Source: Pontibacillus litoralis JSM 072002 (GTDB taxonomy: Bacteria > Bacillota > Bacilli > Bacillales > BH030062). Taken from it: 64,000 bases of DNA. The stretch is from assembly GCF_000775615.1 (NCBI RefSeq), contig NZ_AVPG01000006.1, positions 62,001 to 126,000 on the forward strand. The letters are read 5' to 3'. Position 1 is the stretch's first letter. Each line of letters begins with the position of its first letter. The position numbers were made by a program, and so were the translations under genes. Positions 47,090 through 56,281 of the stretch are shown here, one piece after another. The notes under the pieces were generated by a model. The model was not told the DNA's origin. It did no database searches and saw only the letters and a program-made list of their open reading frames with translations.

Positions 47090-47935
47090 CTAAGAAGAAA
47101 CACTCCTTACACCGTGAAGAGGAATAGCTTTTTGATCGTGCTTCGCTGCTCCTTTAAGTAAATTGTAAGTGATGCACATTGGTTTATTCGTTCTTGGGTC
47201 TTGACCAATAACGGCATCGATTTGAAACACTTTTGCTAGCACGTCATGCGTAATAACTTCTTCACAACTTCCTGATTTGATTAATTGCCCGTCCTTTAAG
47301 GCGATAATATGATTAGCAAAACGGGCCGCTTGGTTTAAATCATGAAGCACCATGACAATTGTCGTTCCTTGTTCTTTATTTAACTTCTCTAGTAATTCCA
47401 ATACTTCAAGTTGATGAGCCATATCTAAATACGTAGTTGGTTCATCAAGGAAAATCATTTCAGTTTCTTGTGCTAATGCCATTGCAATCCATACGCGCTG
47501 GCGCTGTCCACCTGATAATGCATCGACTGGATGGTGGCGAAATGATTCTGTATGAGTAACCTCTAACGCCCAATTAATCATTTCTATATCTTTTTTTGTT
47601 AGACGTCCAAACCCTTTTTGGTAAGGAAACCGACCGTAGGACACCAATTCTCCTACTGTTAAACCAGGTGTACTTTCAGGTGTTTGCGGTAAAATGGCCA
47701 TCTTTCTTGCCAAAGCTTTCGTATTTTCTTTAGCGATTAATTGCCCATCTAATACAATTGATCCTTCTTGATGCGGGATAATACGCGTCATTGCCTTAAG
47801 TAACGTTGATTTACCACAACCGTTGGAACCAATAATCGTCGTGACTTGTTTATCTGGTATTGTGATTGTTAAATCTTGTACAATTGGTCTTTCCCCATAA
47901 CCGACTTGCAGTTGTTCTGTATATAAACGCTCCAT
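47090..47935 (-). CDS. Iron-siderophore ABC transporter ATPase (FecE/YusV-like), orphan
   Basis: A 281-residue ABC ATPase. Walker A GSNGCGKST at 36-44, signature LSGGQRQR, Walker B MIFLDEPTTYLD, and switch His in MVLHDLNQA; this set with LRYLDMAHQ-like spacing is typical of FecE/FepC/YusV. No permease or binding protein is nearby; YusV in B. subtilis likewise serves several uptake systems from a distance. The ATG at 47935 has GGGAGG 8 bases upstream. A Fur box lies 32 bases ahead. Confidence 0.92.
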   Translation of the reverse strand: MERLYTEQLQVGYGERPIVQDLTITIPDKQVTTIIGSNGCGKSTLLKAMTRIIPHQEGSIVLDGQLIAKENTKALARKMAILPQTPESTPGLTVGELVSYGRFPYQKGFGRLTKKDIEMINWALEVTHTESFRHHPVDALSGGQRQRVWIAMALAQETEMIFLDEPTTYLDMAHQLEVLELLEKLNKEQGTTIVMVLHDLNQAARFANHIIALKDGQLIKSGSCEEVITHDVLAKVFQIDAVIGQDPRTNKPMCITYNLLKGAAKHDQKAIPLHGVRSVSS

Positions 47936-47966
47936 CAAAATTCCTCCCACTTTCACAACGCTCTAA

Positions 47967-47981
47967 TGATAACGATTCTCA
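47967..47981 (-). promoter_or_regulatory. Fur box of the siderophore ATPase gene
   Basis: Minus-strand TGAGAATCGTTATCA, 13 of 15 matches to TGATAATNATTATCA, inside the long palindrome AATGAGAATCGTTATCATT. Confidence 0.75.
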
Positions 47982-48189
47982 TTTTCGTTTCTACAGTAAC
48001 TATAATTCCCTTGTTTTCTTTTGTCAAGGTCACATTACTTCTAAAACAATATAAGATGATGCAGATAGTGAACGTTGGTTTACTATGAACTGGAAATACA
48101 TTATACTATACACAAAGTTGCGTTAAGGAAAGAAAAGTGAGTGAAGGTAATTTCTATTCGTTAAGTGAAATAAAGAGGGGAAAACCAAT

Positions 48190-48807
48190 ATGCTCAAACA
48201 ATTACGCCAATCCATGCATTGGAGCAGTAAAATAAGTTTATTAACGTTTACGCTAGCTTTATTTTTTTCTACACTATCGACACTTTTTCGAGAAGGTTCG
48301 ACACTTTTTCTTAGTTTACTAATCGTTTTCTTATTCATTCTTATTGGAGTTATCGCCGATACAGTAGGTTTAGCAGCGGCCACAGCGAAGGAACATCACT
48401 TTCATGCCATGGCTTCTAAAAAAGTTCGTGGCGCTAAAGAAGCCGCGTACATATCAAAAAATGCACCGCTTTTTTCAAGTTTCTTTAATGATGTTATCGG
48501 GGACATTGCAGGTATTGTTAGTGGTGCTGCATCAACAGCTGTTGTTTTCCAAATGACAGCTATCTTAAACACGTCTGAAGGTTCCATCTTATTTATTGTT
48601 ATTACGGTTCTATTAACTAGCGTCATCGCTGCACTTACCGTTGGTGGGAAAGCATTATGTAAAACGATTGCTATCTATCAATCAACGAATATCGTATTGT
48701 ATACAGGGAAATGTTTGTATATTTTGAAAGCGATAAAAAGCGTCATTTTTATACCGAATGTTCATAAGAAAGACAAATGGAAATCTCCTTCTATTAAAAC
48801 GAAATAA
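48190..48807 (+). CDS. CorB/CNNM-like membrane protein without CBS domains
   Basis: A 205-residue membrane protein with about four hydrophobic segments. The stretch GVIADTVGLAAATAKEHHFHAMASKKVRGAKEAAYI…NDVIGDIAGIVSGA resembles the DUF21/CNNM core of CorB-type Mg2+ efflux proteins, but the C-terminal CBS pair is missing. Similar short proteins exist in Firmicutes; function untested. GAGGGG precedes the ATG. Confidence 0.7.
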   Translation: MLKQLRQSMHWSSKISLLTFTLALFFSTLSTLFREGSTLFLSLLIVFLFILIGVIADTVGLAAATAKEHHFHAMASKKVRGAKEAAYISKNAPLFSSFFNDVIGDIAGIVSGAASTAVVFQMTAILNTSEGSILFIVITVLLTSVIAALTVGGKALCKTIAIYQSTNIVLYTGKCLYILKAIKSVIFIPNVHKKDKWKSPSIKTK

Positions 48808-48839
48808 AAGGTGAGACCGTTTAATGATTGTCTCACCTT
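48808..48839. terminator. Bidirectional terminator overlapping a stop codon
   Basis: Perfect 10-bp stem AAGGTGAGAC / GTCTCACCTT, 12-base loop; it begins right after the upstream gene and its other arm contains the stop of the Cys-rich gene at 48833. Confidence 0.75.
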
Positions 48840-49006
48840 AATTCCTTTTCCATCAATCGTTTCACCGTTTCCGTCGGCTTCCAGCAGTTGAACTTCCACT
48901 TTGGATTTGTTTCATACCCTAAACGGGAGCAGTAACGGCGAACACCTTGACTTGTCTTCTCTACTTTAAAATGAACACACGTAGCACAACAATGAAAATC
49001 TCTCAT
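48833..49006 (-). CDS. Small Cys-rich (zinc-ribbon-like) protein
   Basis: A 57-residue protein with CCATCVHF, YCSRLGYET and FNCW, four or five cysteines that could bind zinc, followed by a basic helix. Conserved short proteins of this type occur in Bacillaceae without a known function. AAAGGAG lies 6 bases before the ATG at 49006; earlier in-frame starts have no ribosome site. Its stop codon lies inside a terminator stem. Confidence 0.75.
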   Translation of the reverse strand: MRDFHCCATCVHFKVEKTSQGVRRYCSRLGYETNPKWKFNCWKPTETVKRLMEKELR

Positions 49007-49084
49007 ACTCGCTCCTTTCTCTTGCAACATATTGCATCCTTGTTCATAGACTATCATACAATAAATAATATGGAGGGAATAACT

Positions 49085-49315
49085 ATGGAATACCCTCTTA
49101 TTCCTTTAGGAAAGAATGAGAGCATCAAACGTTTTGTGTTTACTCCTTTCCCATTCGCTGGTGCTAGTGACTTTGTATTCGATTTATATGGAACATTTTA
49201 TTATCCTCCATTTTATGCTGCAACGTTCCCTTTTTTGCCACCATTTTGCGGCCCTTTTCCTTATGGATTTCCCCCTTTTCCAGATAACAATACAGACCTC
49301 ACCAACATGCGATGA
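49085..49315 (+). CDS. Pro/Phe/Tyr-rich 76-residue hypothetical protein
   Basis: Begins MEYPLIPLGKNESIKRFVF and ends in a low-complexity part made of PF, PPF and FPY units with one Cys (PPFYAATFPFLPPFCGPFPY, then GFPPFPD). GGAGGG is 7 bases before the ATG. No family recognised. Such composition is seen in some spore coat or surface peptides, but nothing proves that here. Its stop codon overlaps a terminator stem. Confidence 0.65.
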   Translation: MEYPLIPLGKNESIKRFVFTPFPFAGASDFVFDLYGTFYYPPFYAATFPFLPPFCGPFPYGFPPFPDNNTDLTNMR

Positions 49316-49324
49316 GGTCTGTCC
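49292..49324. terminator. Bidirectional terminator overlapping a stop codon
   Basis: Perfect 10-bp stem ACAGACCTCA / TGAGGTCTGT with an 11-base loop; the right arm contains the TGA of the Pro/Phe-rich gene and lies just after the DUF456 stop. Confidence 0.75.
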
Positions 49325-49325
49325 T

Positions 49326-49811
49326 TTACCATAGCCAAATACTTACGAAGAAGGAGATAATCATAATTGTTGTTAATAGAAACGCCGCTACTGTACCTGC
49401 CAAAAATCCTACAAGTGCACCAAAAGCAGATGTTGCCGCTTTATCAACCTTCTTCTTTTGCACCAACTCTGTAATGAAAACAAGAATAAACGGTAGCAAA
49501 ATAATACCGAATGGCGGAAAAATAAATGACCCTAATATCACTCCAACAGCAGCCATTCGTTCTCCCCATTTTGTTCCTCCGAACCGTTTTACCGACTTAC
49601 TATTAATAATGATATCACTTACGAGTAATACCGCTGTAAACACGACCATTGTTAGCCAAAACCACAATGTTAATTGACCTGAATCAATGAAAAAATGATA
49701 CGTTAAAATACTAATCCAGAAAAACAATAATCCTGGTAACACTGGGAAAATCAAAGCAACGTAGCTTAAAATAAATCCAGCAATAACTATAATCCATAGT
49801 ACAATATCCAT
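49326..49811 (-). CDS. DUF456 family membrane protein
   Basis: A 161-residue protein with about four to five hydrophobic segments and glycine-rich turns; FPVLPGLLFFW near the N-terminus and KRFGGTKWGERMAAVGVILGSFIFPPFGIILLPF are characteristic of DUF456. Function unknown. It follows pabBC by 12 bases and may share its transcript. Confidence 0.88.
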   Translation of the reverse strand: MDIVLWIIVIAGFILSYVALIFPVLPGLLFFWISILTYHFFIDSGQLTLWFWLTMVVFTAVLLVSDIIINSKSVKRFGGTKWGERMAAVGVILGSFIFPPFGIILLPFILVFITELVQKKKVDKAATSAFGALVGFLAGTVAAFLLTTIMIISFFVSIWLW

Positions 49812-49823
49812 ACGATTCCCCTT

Positions 49824-51557
49824 TTACACTTCAATTTGTTCCATTCGAACCCAGCCTCTGACACTATTGATCATCCAAATCGATGTGGCGTTTGATAAAT
49901 CATCAATTGTCAAAACCTGTTCCTCAATAGTACCTTCCTGCAACAGTTTTTTTCGGTAAATACCTGCAAGTAATCCGCTTGTAATTGGCGGCGTTAACCA
50001 TTTTCCATCAATCTCTAGCACTACATTACCTATCGTAAATTCGGTTAACTCGTTTCGTTCATTCCATAACAGCACCGATAAAGCACGAGATGGTTTATTG
50101 GTTGTATGCTCGTCATATACGTTGCGATACGTCGTCTTATGATACAGAAAAGGATGACTACAATCAACTGGAAAGGATGCCAATGTGTATTTAGCCGGCT
50201 TTTCTACATGCGTGACTTCTTGGACGTCAATTTGTGTAGAACCATTTTTATTCATAAGCAAACGAACCTTCCACTTTCCTACGTTTTTCTGTTGTGAAAC
50301 GTTTCGTAATTGTTGACGAATTTCTTCTTCTTGTAATGTAAAGTTAAAATAATAAGCGCTTTGCTCTAACCTTTCCATATGGAACTGCATCAACGGATAT
50401 GCCCCTTCACTTAGCAACATACTTTCAAGCAAAGCAAATGTAGGACGTTCTTCTGTCAGTACTTTAGCCTTGGCATACATCTCTTCATATTCATCTTGAG
50501 TAGTAGAATCCCACGTAATACCTCCGCCTGTTCCATAAACCGCTTTATTTGTCGTATGGTCGATCCAAACCGTTCGAATAGGGACATTAAACACAGCGTC
50601 TCGTTCAGGAGTAATAAATCCAATTGCTCCACAGTATATGTCTCTAGACGATTGCTCCAATGCTGCAATATAGTTCATCGTACTCACTTTTGGGGCACCA
50701 GTGATCGAACCACAAGGAAACAACGCTTCAAATATTGACGTAAATGAAATATTCGCATCAATTTGACCAACTATAGTGGAAGTCATTTGGTGAACCGTTG
50801 GATAACGTTCTATATCGAATAGGCTAGAAACATGAACGGAACCTGGCTTCGCAATCCTACCTACGTCATTACGTAATAAATCAACAATCATCACGTTTTC
50901 CGCTCGATCCTTTTCTGATTGATACAATTTACTAGCTAATTGCTCGTCTTCTTCAACGTACCGCCCTCTTTTGATTGTCCCTTTCATCGGCTTTGTTCGT
51001 AACATGTCCTTCTCTTTATGGAAAAAAAGCTCAGGAGAAGCGGACAAAATAGAGAAATCCTCTAATTGCAAAAACGCACTATAAGAAGCATCTTGATTAC
51101 GGGCTAATCGTTTATAAAAACTAAAAGAATCCCCCTCGAATGTCGATTGCAATCGAGTCGTGTAGTTTACTTGATAAGTATGCCCTTCTTCGATTGCTTT
51201 TTTTATAGACTTTATCCCTATTTGATAAGCAGCATAATCCTCTTCACTCGTCCAATCCGTTAATCGAAACGGCTTTTCCTGTTGGGTACGCATCGATTTC
51301 ATTGGAGCTTCAAAAACTCCAAACCAAACTAGTGGTAAAGACGATTGATGATGAACACGTAAAGCACTATCAAAGGCTGGTGCTGCTTCATAGGAAACAT
51401 AGCCGGCTATGTAATACCCCTCATCAATCCATTGTTCAATTTGCTGAAATACTTTTCGTACTTCAGAAATGCTACGAGCAACGAATGTATGTACAGGATG
51501 CTGAAATTGCCAAACACGATTGTGAAAATCAAACTGTAACCATGGCTTTCGTTTCAT
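49824..51557 (-). CDS. pabB: Aminodeoxychorismate synthase component I fused to aminodeoxychorismate lyase
   Basis: A 577-residue PabB-PabC fusion. The N-terminal chorismate-binding part shows SPELFFHKEKDMLRTKPMKGTIKRG, DLLRNDVGRIAKPGSV and GSITGAPKVSTM. From about residue 370 comes a class IV aminotransferase fold with the PLP lysine in YHKTTYRNVYD. Together with PabA it makes 4-aminobenzoate from chorismate for folate. It overlaps pabA by 4 bases. Confidence 0.93.
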   Translation of the reverse strand: MKRKPWLQFDFHNRVWQFQHPVHTFVARSISEVRKVFQQIEQWIDEGYYIAGYVSYEAAPAFDSALRVHHQSSLPLVWFGVFEAPMKSMRTQQEKPFRLTDWTSEEDYAAYQIGIKSIKKAIEEGHTYQVNYTTRLQSTFEGDSFSFYKRLARNQDASYSAFLQLEDFSILSASPELFFHKEKDMLRTKPMKGTIKRGRYVEEDEQLASKLYQSEKDRAENVMIVDLLRNDVGRIAKPGSVHVSSLFDIERYPTVHQMTSTIVGQIDANISFTSIFEALFPCGSITGAPKVSTMNYIAALEQSSRDIYCGAIGFITPERDAVFNVPIRTVWIDHTTNKAVYGTGGGITWDSTTQDEYEEMYAKAKVLTEERPTFALLESMLLSEGAYPLMQFHMERLEQSAYYFNFTLQEEEIRQQLRNVSQQKNVGKWKVRLLMNKNGSTQIDVQEVTHVEKPAKYTLASFPVDCSHPFLYHKTTYRNVYDEHTTNKPSRALSVLLWNERNELTEFTIGNVVLEIDGKWLTPPITSGLLAGIYRKKLLQEGTIEEQVLTIDDLSNATSIWMINSVRGWVRMEQIEV

Positions 51558-52156
51558 TGTTTCACACCCTTCGTTGCTTCGTCTAATCCTACTACCGAAC
51601 GAAAATAATTGTTTAACATGTGATACCCTTCCGTAGTTAAAATAGCTTCAGGATGAAACTGCATGCCTTCAATCGAATAGCAATGATGACGAATTCCCAT
51701 GATGACGCCATCTGCTGTTCTACTTGTAACTTGCAAACAAGAAGGCAGTGTGGATTCCTCTGCTATCAATGAGTGATAGCGCGTCACGTCAGTCGGATTG
51801 TTTACACCTTCATATGGCAATAATCCATCGTGATATAACGAATCAACCTTGCCGTGAATGGGTTGTTTTCCTTTCATAATCGTCCCACCGAAATACTCTA
51901 CAATCAATTGATGACCTAAACAAATACCTAAAATAGGGACATGCTGATGAAAGTAACGCAACACCTCTTTACTAACTCCTGTTTCCTCTGGCGTACCAGG
52001 ACCAGGTGAGAGCACAATAGCTTGTGGATTTAGCTGCTTTATTTCAGCTACCGTTGTTTGATCGCATTTTAATACTTGCACATCCCCTGTGATTTGTTGA
52101 ATGTACTGCACTAAATTATATGTAAAAGAATCATAATGATCGATTAATACTATCAT
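51554..52156 (-). CDS. pabA: Aminodeoxychorismate/anthranilate synthase glutamine amidotransferase
   Basis: A 200-residue class I glutaminase. It begins MIVLIDHYDSFTYNLVQY; nucleophile Cys in ILGICLGHQ; His-Glu in QFHPEAI. It supplies ammonia to PabB. The ATG at 52156 matches homologs; one 12 bases earlier has no ribosome site. The 4-base ATGA overlap with pabBC indicates coupling. It may also serve anthranilate synthase. Confidence 0.94.
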   Translation of the reverse strand: MIVLIDHYDSFTYNLVQYIQQITGDVQVLKCDQTTVAEIKQLNPQAIVLSPGPGTPEETGVSKEVLRYFHQHVPILGICLGHQLIVEYFGGTIMKGKQPIHGKVDSLYHDGLLPYEGVNNPTDVTRYHSLIAEESTLPSCLQVTSRTADGVIMGIRHHCYSIEGMQFHPEAILTTEGYHMLNNYFRSVVGLDEATKGVKQ

Positions 52157-52353
52157 AATTTCACCCATTTATTTTTTTATATTTATATTATATCTTGAAC
52201 ATATGAATTAGCCAAAAAAGAAAATACTTGAAGGACATATTTCCATAATTCAAACTCCTTGCAGTATATGACAAGCAAGATACATGCTACCATGGCAAAG
52301 TTATGAGAAAATAGTAGTCAAGTCAACTACTTTAATGGAAGGGATGTTGTAAG

Positions 52354-53370
52354 ATGGAACTAGGATTATTTTCCCCAATAACGTTTGGCAGCGTAACTTT
52401 AAAAAATCGTGTCGTTATGTCTCCAATGTGTATGTATTCTTCTGATCAAGAGGATGGCCACGTAGCGCCTTTTCACTTTACCCATTATGAAAGTCGAGCA
52501 GCTGGAGGGGCTGGGCTTATTATGACAGAAGCAACAGCTGTATTGCCAGAGGGGCGCATTTCTTCGAAAGACCTTGGCATTTGGTCAGATGAACATATTA
52601 TTGGCTTGCAAAAAATAAATGAAGGCATCCATCGCTACGGCGCACGAAGCTCCATTCAATTAGCTCATGCTGGAAGAAAAGCAATGGTGGACGGTGACAT
52701 TTTTGCTCCAAGCGCCATACCGTATAAAGAAGGAATGAAAAAACCTCAAGAAATGACACAAGAGAAGATGAATCAAACCATCGAAGCGTTTGCCGAAGCG
52801 GCACGACGAGCCAAAGAAGCAAACTTTGACATAGTGGAATTACATGGTGCACACGGGTACTTAATTAGTGAATTTCTATCTCCTTTAACCAATAAACGAT
52901 CGGATCAATACGGTGGCACTGTAGCAGAACGTTTCCGATTTCTACGAGAAATCATTCAGGCGGTTCAAACTACATGGGACGGTCCTCTATTCGTCCGCAT
53001 TTCGGTAAATGAGTATGATACCAATGGCAATACCATAAACGATTTTATTTATTTTGCAAACGAAATGAAGAGGCTTGGCGTTGACTTAATTGATTGTAGC
53101 AGTGGTGGCGTTGTTTCTGCTCGACCACATGTTTTTCCTGGATACCAAATTCCGTATGCAGAGCAATTGCGAAAGGAAGTCGACATCGCTACAGGAGCTG
53201 TTGGCATGATTACTACTGGCATACAAGCAGAAGAAATTGTGCAAAACAAGCGAGCCGATCTCGTCTTTATCGGTCGCGCGATGTTACGTAATCCATATTG
53301 GGCAAAACAAGCAGCTGATGAATTAGGAGTTACCATTACCGCTCCGACACCATATGAGCGCGGGTGGTAA
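52354..53370 (+). CDS. namA: NADPH dehydrogenase NamA (YqjM-type old yellow enzyme)
   Basis: A 338-residue FMN enzyme of the thermophilic-like OYE class. Cys26 and Tyr28 in SPMCMYSS, the substrate His pair in VELHGAHGYLISEFLSP, and the C-terminal arginine finger Arg336 in YERGW all match B. subtilis YqjM numbering. It reduces alpha,beta-unsaturated carbonyls and nitro compounds with NADPH. GGAAGGG precedes the ATG. Confidence 0.95.
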   Translation: MELGLFSPITFGSVTLKNRVVMSPMCMYSSDQEDGHVAPFHFTHYESRAAGGAGLIMTEATAVLPEGRISSKDLGIWSDEHIIGLQKINEGIHRYGARSSIQLAHAGRKAMVDGDIFAPSAIPYKEGMKKPQEMTQEKMNQTIEAFAEAARRAKEANFDIVELHGAHGYLISEFLSPLTNKRSDQYGGTVAERFRFLREIIQAVQTTWDGPLFVRISVNEYDTNGNTINDFIYFANEMKRLGVDLIDCSSGGVVSARPHVFPGYQIPYAEQLRKEVDIATGAVGMITTGIQAEEIVQNKRADLVFIGRAMLRNPYWAKQAADELGVTITAPTPYERGW

Positions 53371-53483
53371 AAACGTAACATTATATTACTAGTTTGCTAG
53401 TTCGACAGATTGTAACCTTGTTGTTACCATTTTTCCCTTTTATTCTATTACAATTTTCTATGGATAGAAAGAGAGGGAGAAAC

Positions 53484-54305
53484 ATGAGGTCAAAAAAAAA
53501 GCGGAAAAAAAGGTCGTTTTTAGCGGAAATAGTAGGAATTACAGGATTATTACTCGTATTGGTCATGCTTATTCATGATAATAAGGCATTGACTTTCACT
53601 TCAAAAGCTTTACCATATTCCATACATAGTACAAATGCAAGTGCTTCTTATGAGAAAGGAAATATAAGTGAGTCGCTATTTCCAACTCCGATACAACCGA
53701 GTGACGAAAAGGTCGTTTATTTAACGTTTGATGATGGTCCAAATGAAGCATCTAACGATATTCTAGATATATTACAAAAATATGATGCGAAAGCTACTTT
53801 TTTTATGCTAGAACCGAACATGACGACTTACAAACAATCTGTTCTGCGAATGCGTGATGAAGGACATACGCTCGCCCTGCATGGTGTGACACATGACCAA
53901 CATATATTTTACGCTTCTTCTTCTTCTGTATTACAAGAATTGAACCAAGGTCAATCCACTTTAGCTTCTATCACAGGAGAAGTGACGCGTTTAATACGAA
54001 CTCCATATGGCAGTATACCCCATATGACACCTACTTACCGCAAGGCTGTTCAAGATCATGATTACATACTTTGGGATTGGAATGTAGATAGTAAAGACTG
54101 GGCATTTCGTGATAAGCGTTATGTTCAAGAAGTGATGGAAGGTGTTCATAAGTTAGCAGGTTCGAATCAACCCATTATTATTTTAATGCATGAAAAAACC
54201 ACAACTGCAGCACACTTAGACCTACTCCTCTCTCAGTTAGATGCTGAGGGATATGCATTTAAAGAACTAACGGATGATATGGACCCTGTCCAATTTCAAT
54301 CTTAA
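53484..54305 (+). CDS. Membrane-anchored polysaccharide deacetylase (NodB domain)
   Basis: A 273-residue protein: basic N-terminus, signal anchor at about 16-34, then a NodB domain with TFDDGP, HGVTHDQHIF in the metal-His position, RTPYGS, and WDWNVDSKDW; the last motif reads IILMHEK. It probably deacetylates peptidoglycan or another cell-wall glycan outside the cell. AGGGAG is just before the ATG at 53484. It lies 30 bases ahead of a lipoprotein/two-component operon and may be co-transcribed. Confidence 0.9.
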   Translation: MRSKKKRKKRSFLAEIVGITGLLLVLVMLIHDNKALTFTSKALPYSIHSTNASASYEKGNISESLFPTPIQPSDEKVVYLTFDDGPNEASNDILDILQKYDAKATFFMLEPNMTTYKQSVLRMRDEGHTLALHGVTHDQHIFYASSSSVLQELNQGQSTLASITGEVTRLIRTPYGSIPHMTPTYRKAVQDHDYILWDWNVDSKDWAFRDKRYVQEVMEGVHKLAGSNQPIIILMHEKTTTAAHLDLLLSQLDAEGYAFKELTDDMDPVQFQS

Positions 54306-54335
54306 TGACTTCGAAGAAAGAGGATGAATACCAAC

Positions 54336-55577
54336 ATGATGAAACCTATTATACAATCCTTTGGTTTAACGTTTATCCTATTCTTATTGAGCGGGTGTAC
54401 GATTGCGCATACACCCGCTCAATTAATTACACCACCTGCATTACCAAAACAGGACCAACAGCTTTGGAATGCAATACAAAGCGACATTCCAGAGTCGGCA
54501 CAACTCATTTCCCCACGAGGAGGGTTAAGGGATCAAACGATTTTTCAGGAAGACTTAGATTTGGATGGTTCAGATGAAGCAGTTATCTTTTATACAGAAC
54601 AATCATTCTCTCCATACATTCATTTTGCTATATATGACTACACAGAAGATGATTGGAATAGTATGGTGCATAAACAGTTGGAAGGTTACGAGCTTGATTA
54701 TTTCAACTTCATGCCAACAGATGCTAACAAACTAAGCCTCGTCGTCGGACTAGCCCAAGGTGAAGGCCAAACGAAACAATTACATATGTACAATATGAAT
54801 CAAGAAGGGAAAAAAGAAATTTTCTCAACTCACTATTCCAATATATTGTTAGACGACCTAACCCAAGACGGAGTAACCGACATGACAATCATTACGTTAG
54901 ATCGCTTGAACTCGGCACAAGCAGCCCTTTACCAATGGAATGATTCCAAAAGTGTAGAAAAGCTTTCCGAATTATCATTAGACCCTTACGTGAACGGATA
55001 TATAAACGCGATAGCAGGAAAAGTAAGTAAAAATAAACGTGGTATATGGCTAGATGCTCAAGTTGGAGCTCACTCTGGAACATCGTATTTACTTACTTAC
55101 GAAGAAGGACATTTGCTAAATGTGTTCGAAGACTTAAATCACATACAAACCACTAGCCCTTATCCTATGGAAAGTAAAGATATAAATGGAGATGGAATTA
55201 TTGAAATGGGTTATAAAATCGCCCCACATGGCCAAGAGTACGCAATGGTGGATACACCTTGGATTGATGTGTATGGTCAATGGGACGGTGATAATGGACT
55301 GATTGAAGTGCAGCGTTCATACTTTCAAGGAGAATTTATCATTGTATTTCCATCTCTATGGCCAGAAGATGTTACGATCTTAGAAGAGGATAAATCAGTA
55401 ACCATTCACAACCAAGACCAACATACTTTAATGGAAATAATCTGGACACCGAAAGAAAGATGGGAAGAAAAAGAGCAGTATGAAATTGTCGCCAAAACAA
55501 CCGACTATATATATGAAATGAACCGAGACTATATACAACACAAAGACCATTTCAAATTATGGATGGAAACATTATAA
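54336..55577 (+). CDS. Lipoprotein with DxDxDG calcium-loop repeats
   Basis: About 413 residues. A signal peptide ends at the lipobox LLSGC, so it is lipid-anchored outside. Three acidic loops of the EF-hand/FG-GAP style are visible: DLDLDGSDEA, DLTQDGVTDM and DINGDGIIEM, in a probable beta-propeller-like fold. No family name was recognised. The start is uncertain among ATGs at 54324, 54336 and 54339; GAGG before the first is too close. It is followed within 20 bases by a response regulator and kinase, so a sensing or co-regulated envelope role is likely. Confidence 0.75.
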   Translation: MMKPIIQSFGLTFILFLLSGCTIAHTPAQLITPPALPKQDQQLWNAIQSDIPESAQLISPRGGLRDQTIFQEDLDLDGSDEAVIFYTEQSFSPYIHFAIYDYTEDDWNSMVHKQLEGYELDYFNFMPTDANKLSLVVGLAQGEGQTKQLHMYNMNQEGKKEIFSTHYSNILLDDLTQDGVTDMTIITLDRLNSAQAALYQWNDSKSVEKLSELSLDPYVNGYINAIAGKVSKNKRGIWLDAQVGAHSGTSYLLTYEEGHLLNVFEDLNHIQTTSPYPMESKDINGDGIIEMGYKIAPHGQEYAMVDTPWIDVYGQWDGDNGLIEVQRSYFQGEFIIVFPSLWPEDVTILEEDKSVTIHNQDQHTLMEIIWTPKERWEEKEQYEIVAKTTDYIYEMNRDYIQHKDHFKLWMETL

Positions 55578-55597
55578 ACGATTGGAGGTGTGTAACA

Positions 55598-56281
55598 TTG
55601 GCACAAGTATTAGTTGTAGAAGATGAACTATCCATTCGCAGCTTTATCCAATTAAATTTACGCAAAGCTGGTTATATCGTTACAGAAGCAACAACGGGTG
55701 AAGAAGCACTGGATTTATTTAACCGCCACACTTATGACGTCGTTTTACTAGATATTATGTTACCTGGTATAGATGGTATGTCAGTATGTGAACAAATTCG
55801 CAAGCAGAACAATCATGTCGGTATCATCATGTTAACAGCCAAATCTCAAGAAGAAGATAAAATATACGGGTTATCAGTCGGGGCAGACGATTATATCCCG
55901 AAACCATTTAGCCCTAATGAGCTTATTGCACGAATGACCGCTTTATTAAGACGCATACTACCTGAAGAAGAAGAACATATCACTTCTGGCCCTTTTACAT
56001 TGAATATTACAAACAGAGAAGTATGGAAGCATGATCACCGAATCGAAGTTACCCCTACTGAATTCCAATTACTATATGAGCTTATTCGCCAACCGAAGCA
56101 CTCTATATCACGGCAATTGTTAATGGATAAAGTTTGGGGAACTACTTATGTTGGTGATCCTAAAATTGTTGATGTGAATATAAGAAGATTAAGAAGGAAA
56201 ATTGAAAACGACTCTTCAAAACCGAACTTCATTATCACTTCTTGGGGTAAAGGATATGAATGGAGAGCAACGGACTTATGA
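55598..56281 (+). CDS. OmpR-family response regulator
   Basis: 227 residues. Receiver domain with Glu8-Asp9, phospho-acceptor Asp52 in VVLLDIMLPG and Lys in DDYIPKPFSPNELIARM; winged helix at the C-terminus (EVTPTEFQLLYELIRQPKHSISRQLLMDKVWG). The start is a TTG at 55598, 7 bases after GGAGGTG, which gives the normal AQVLVVEDE beginning. It overlaps the kinase gene by 4 bases. Confidence 0.93.
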   Translation: MAQVLVVEDELSIRSFIQLNLRKAGYIVTEATTGEEALDLFNRHTYDVVLLDIMLPGIDGMSVCEQIRKQNNHVGIIMLTAKSQEEDKIYGLSVGADDYIPKPFSPNELIARMTALLRRILPEEEEHITSGPFTLNITNREVWKHDHRIEVTPTEFQLLYELIRQPKHSISRQLLMDKVWGTTYVGDPKIVDVNIRRLRRKIENDSSKPNFIITSWGKGYEWRATDL

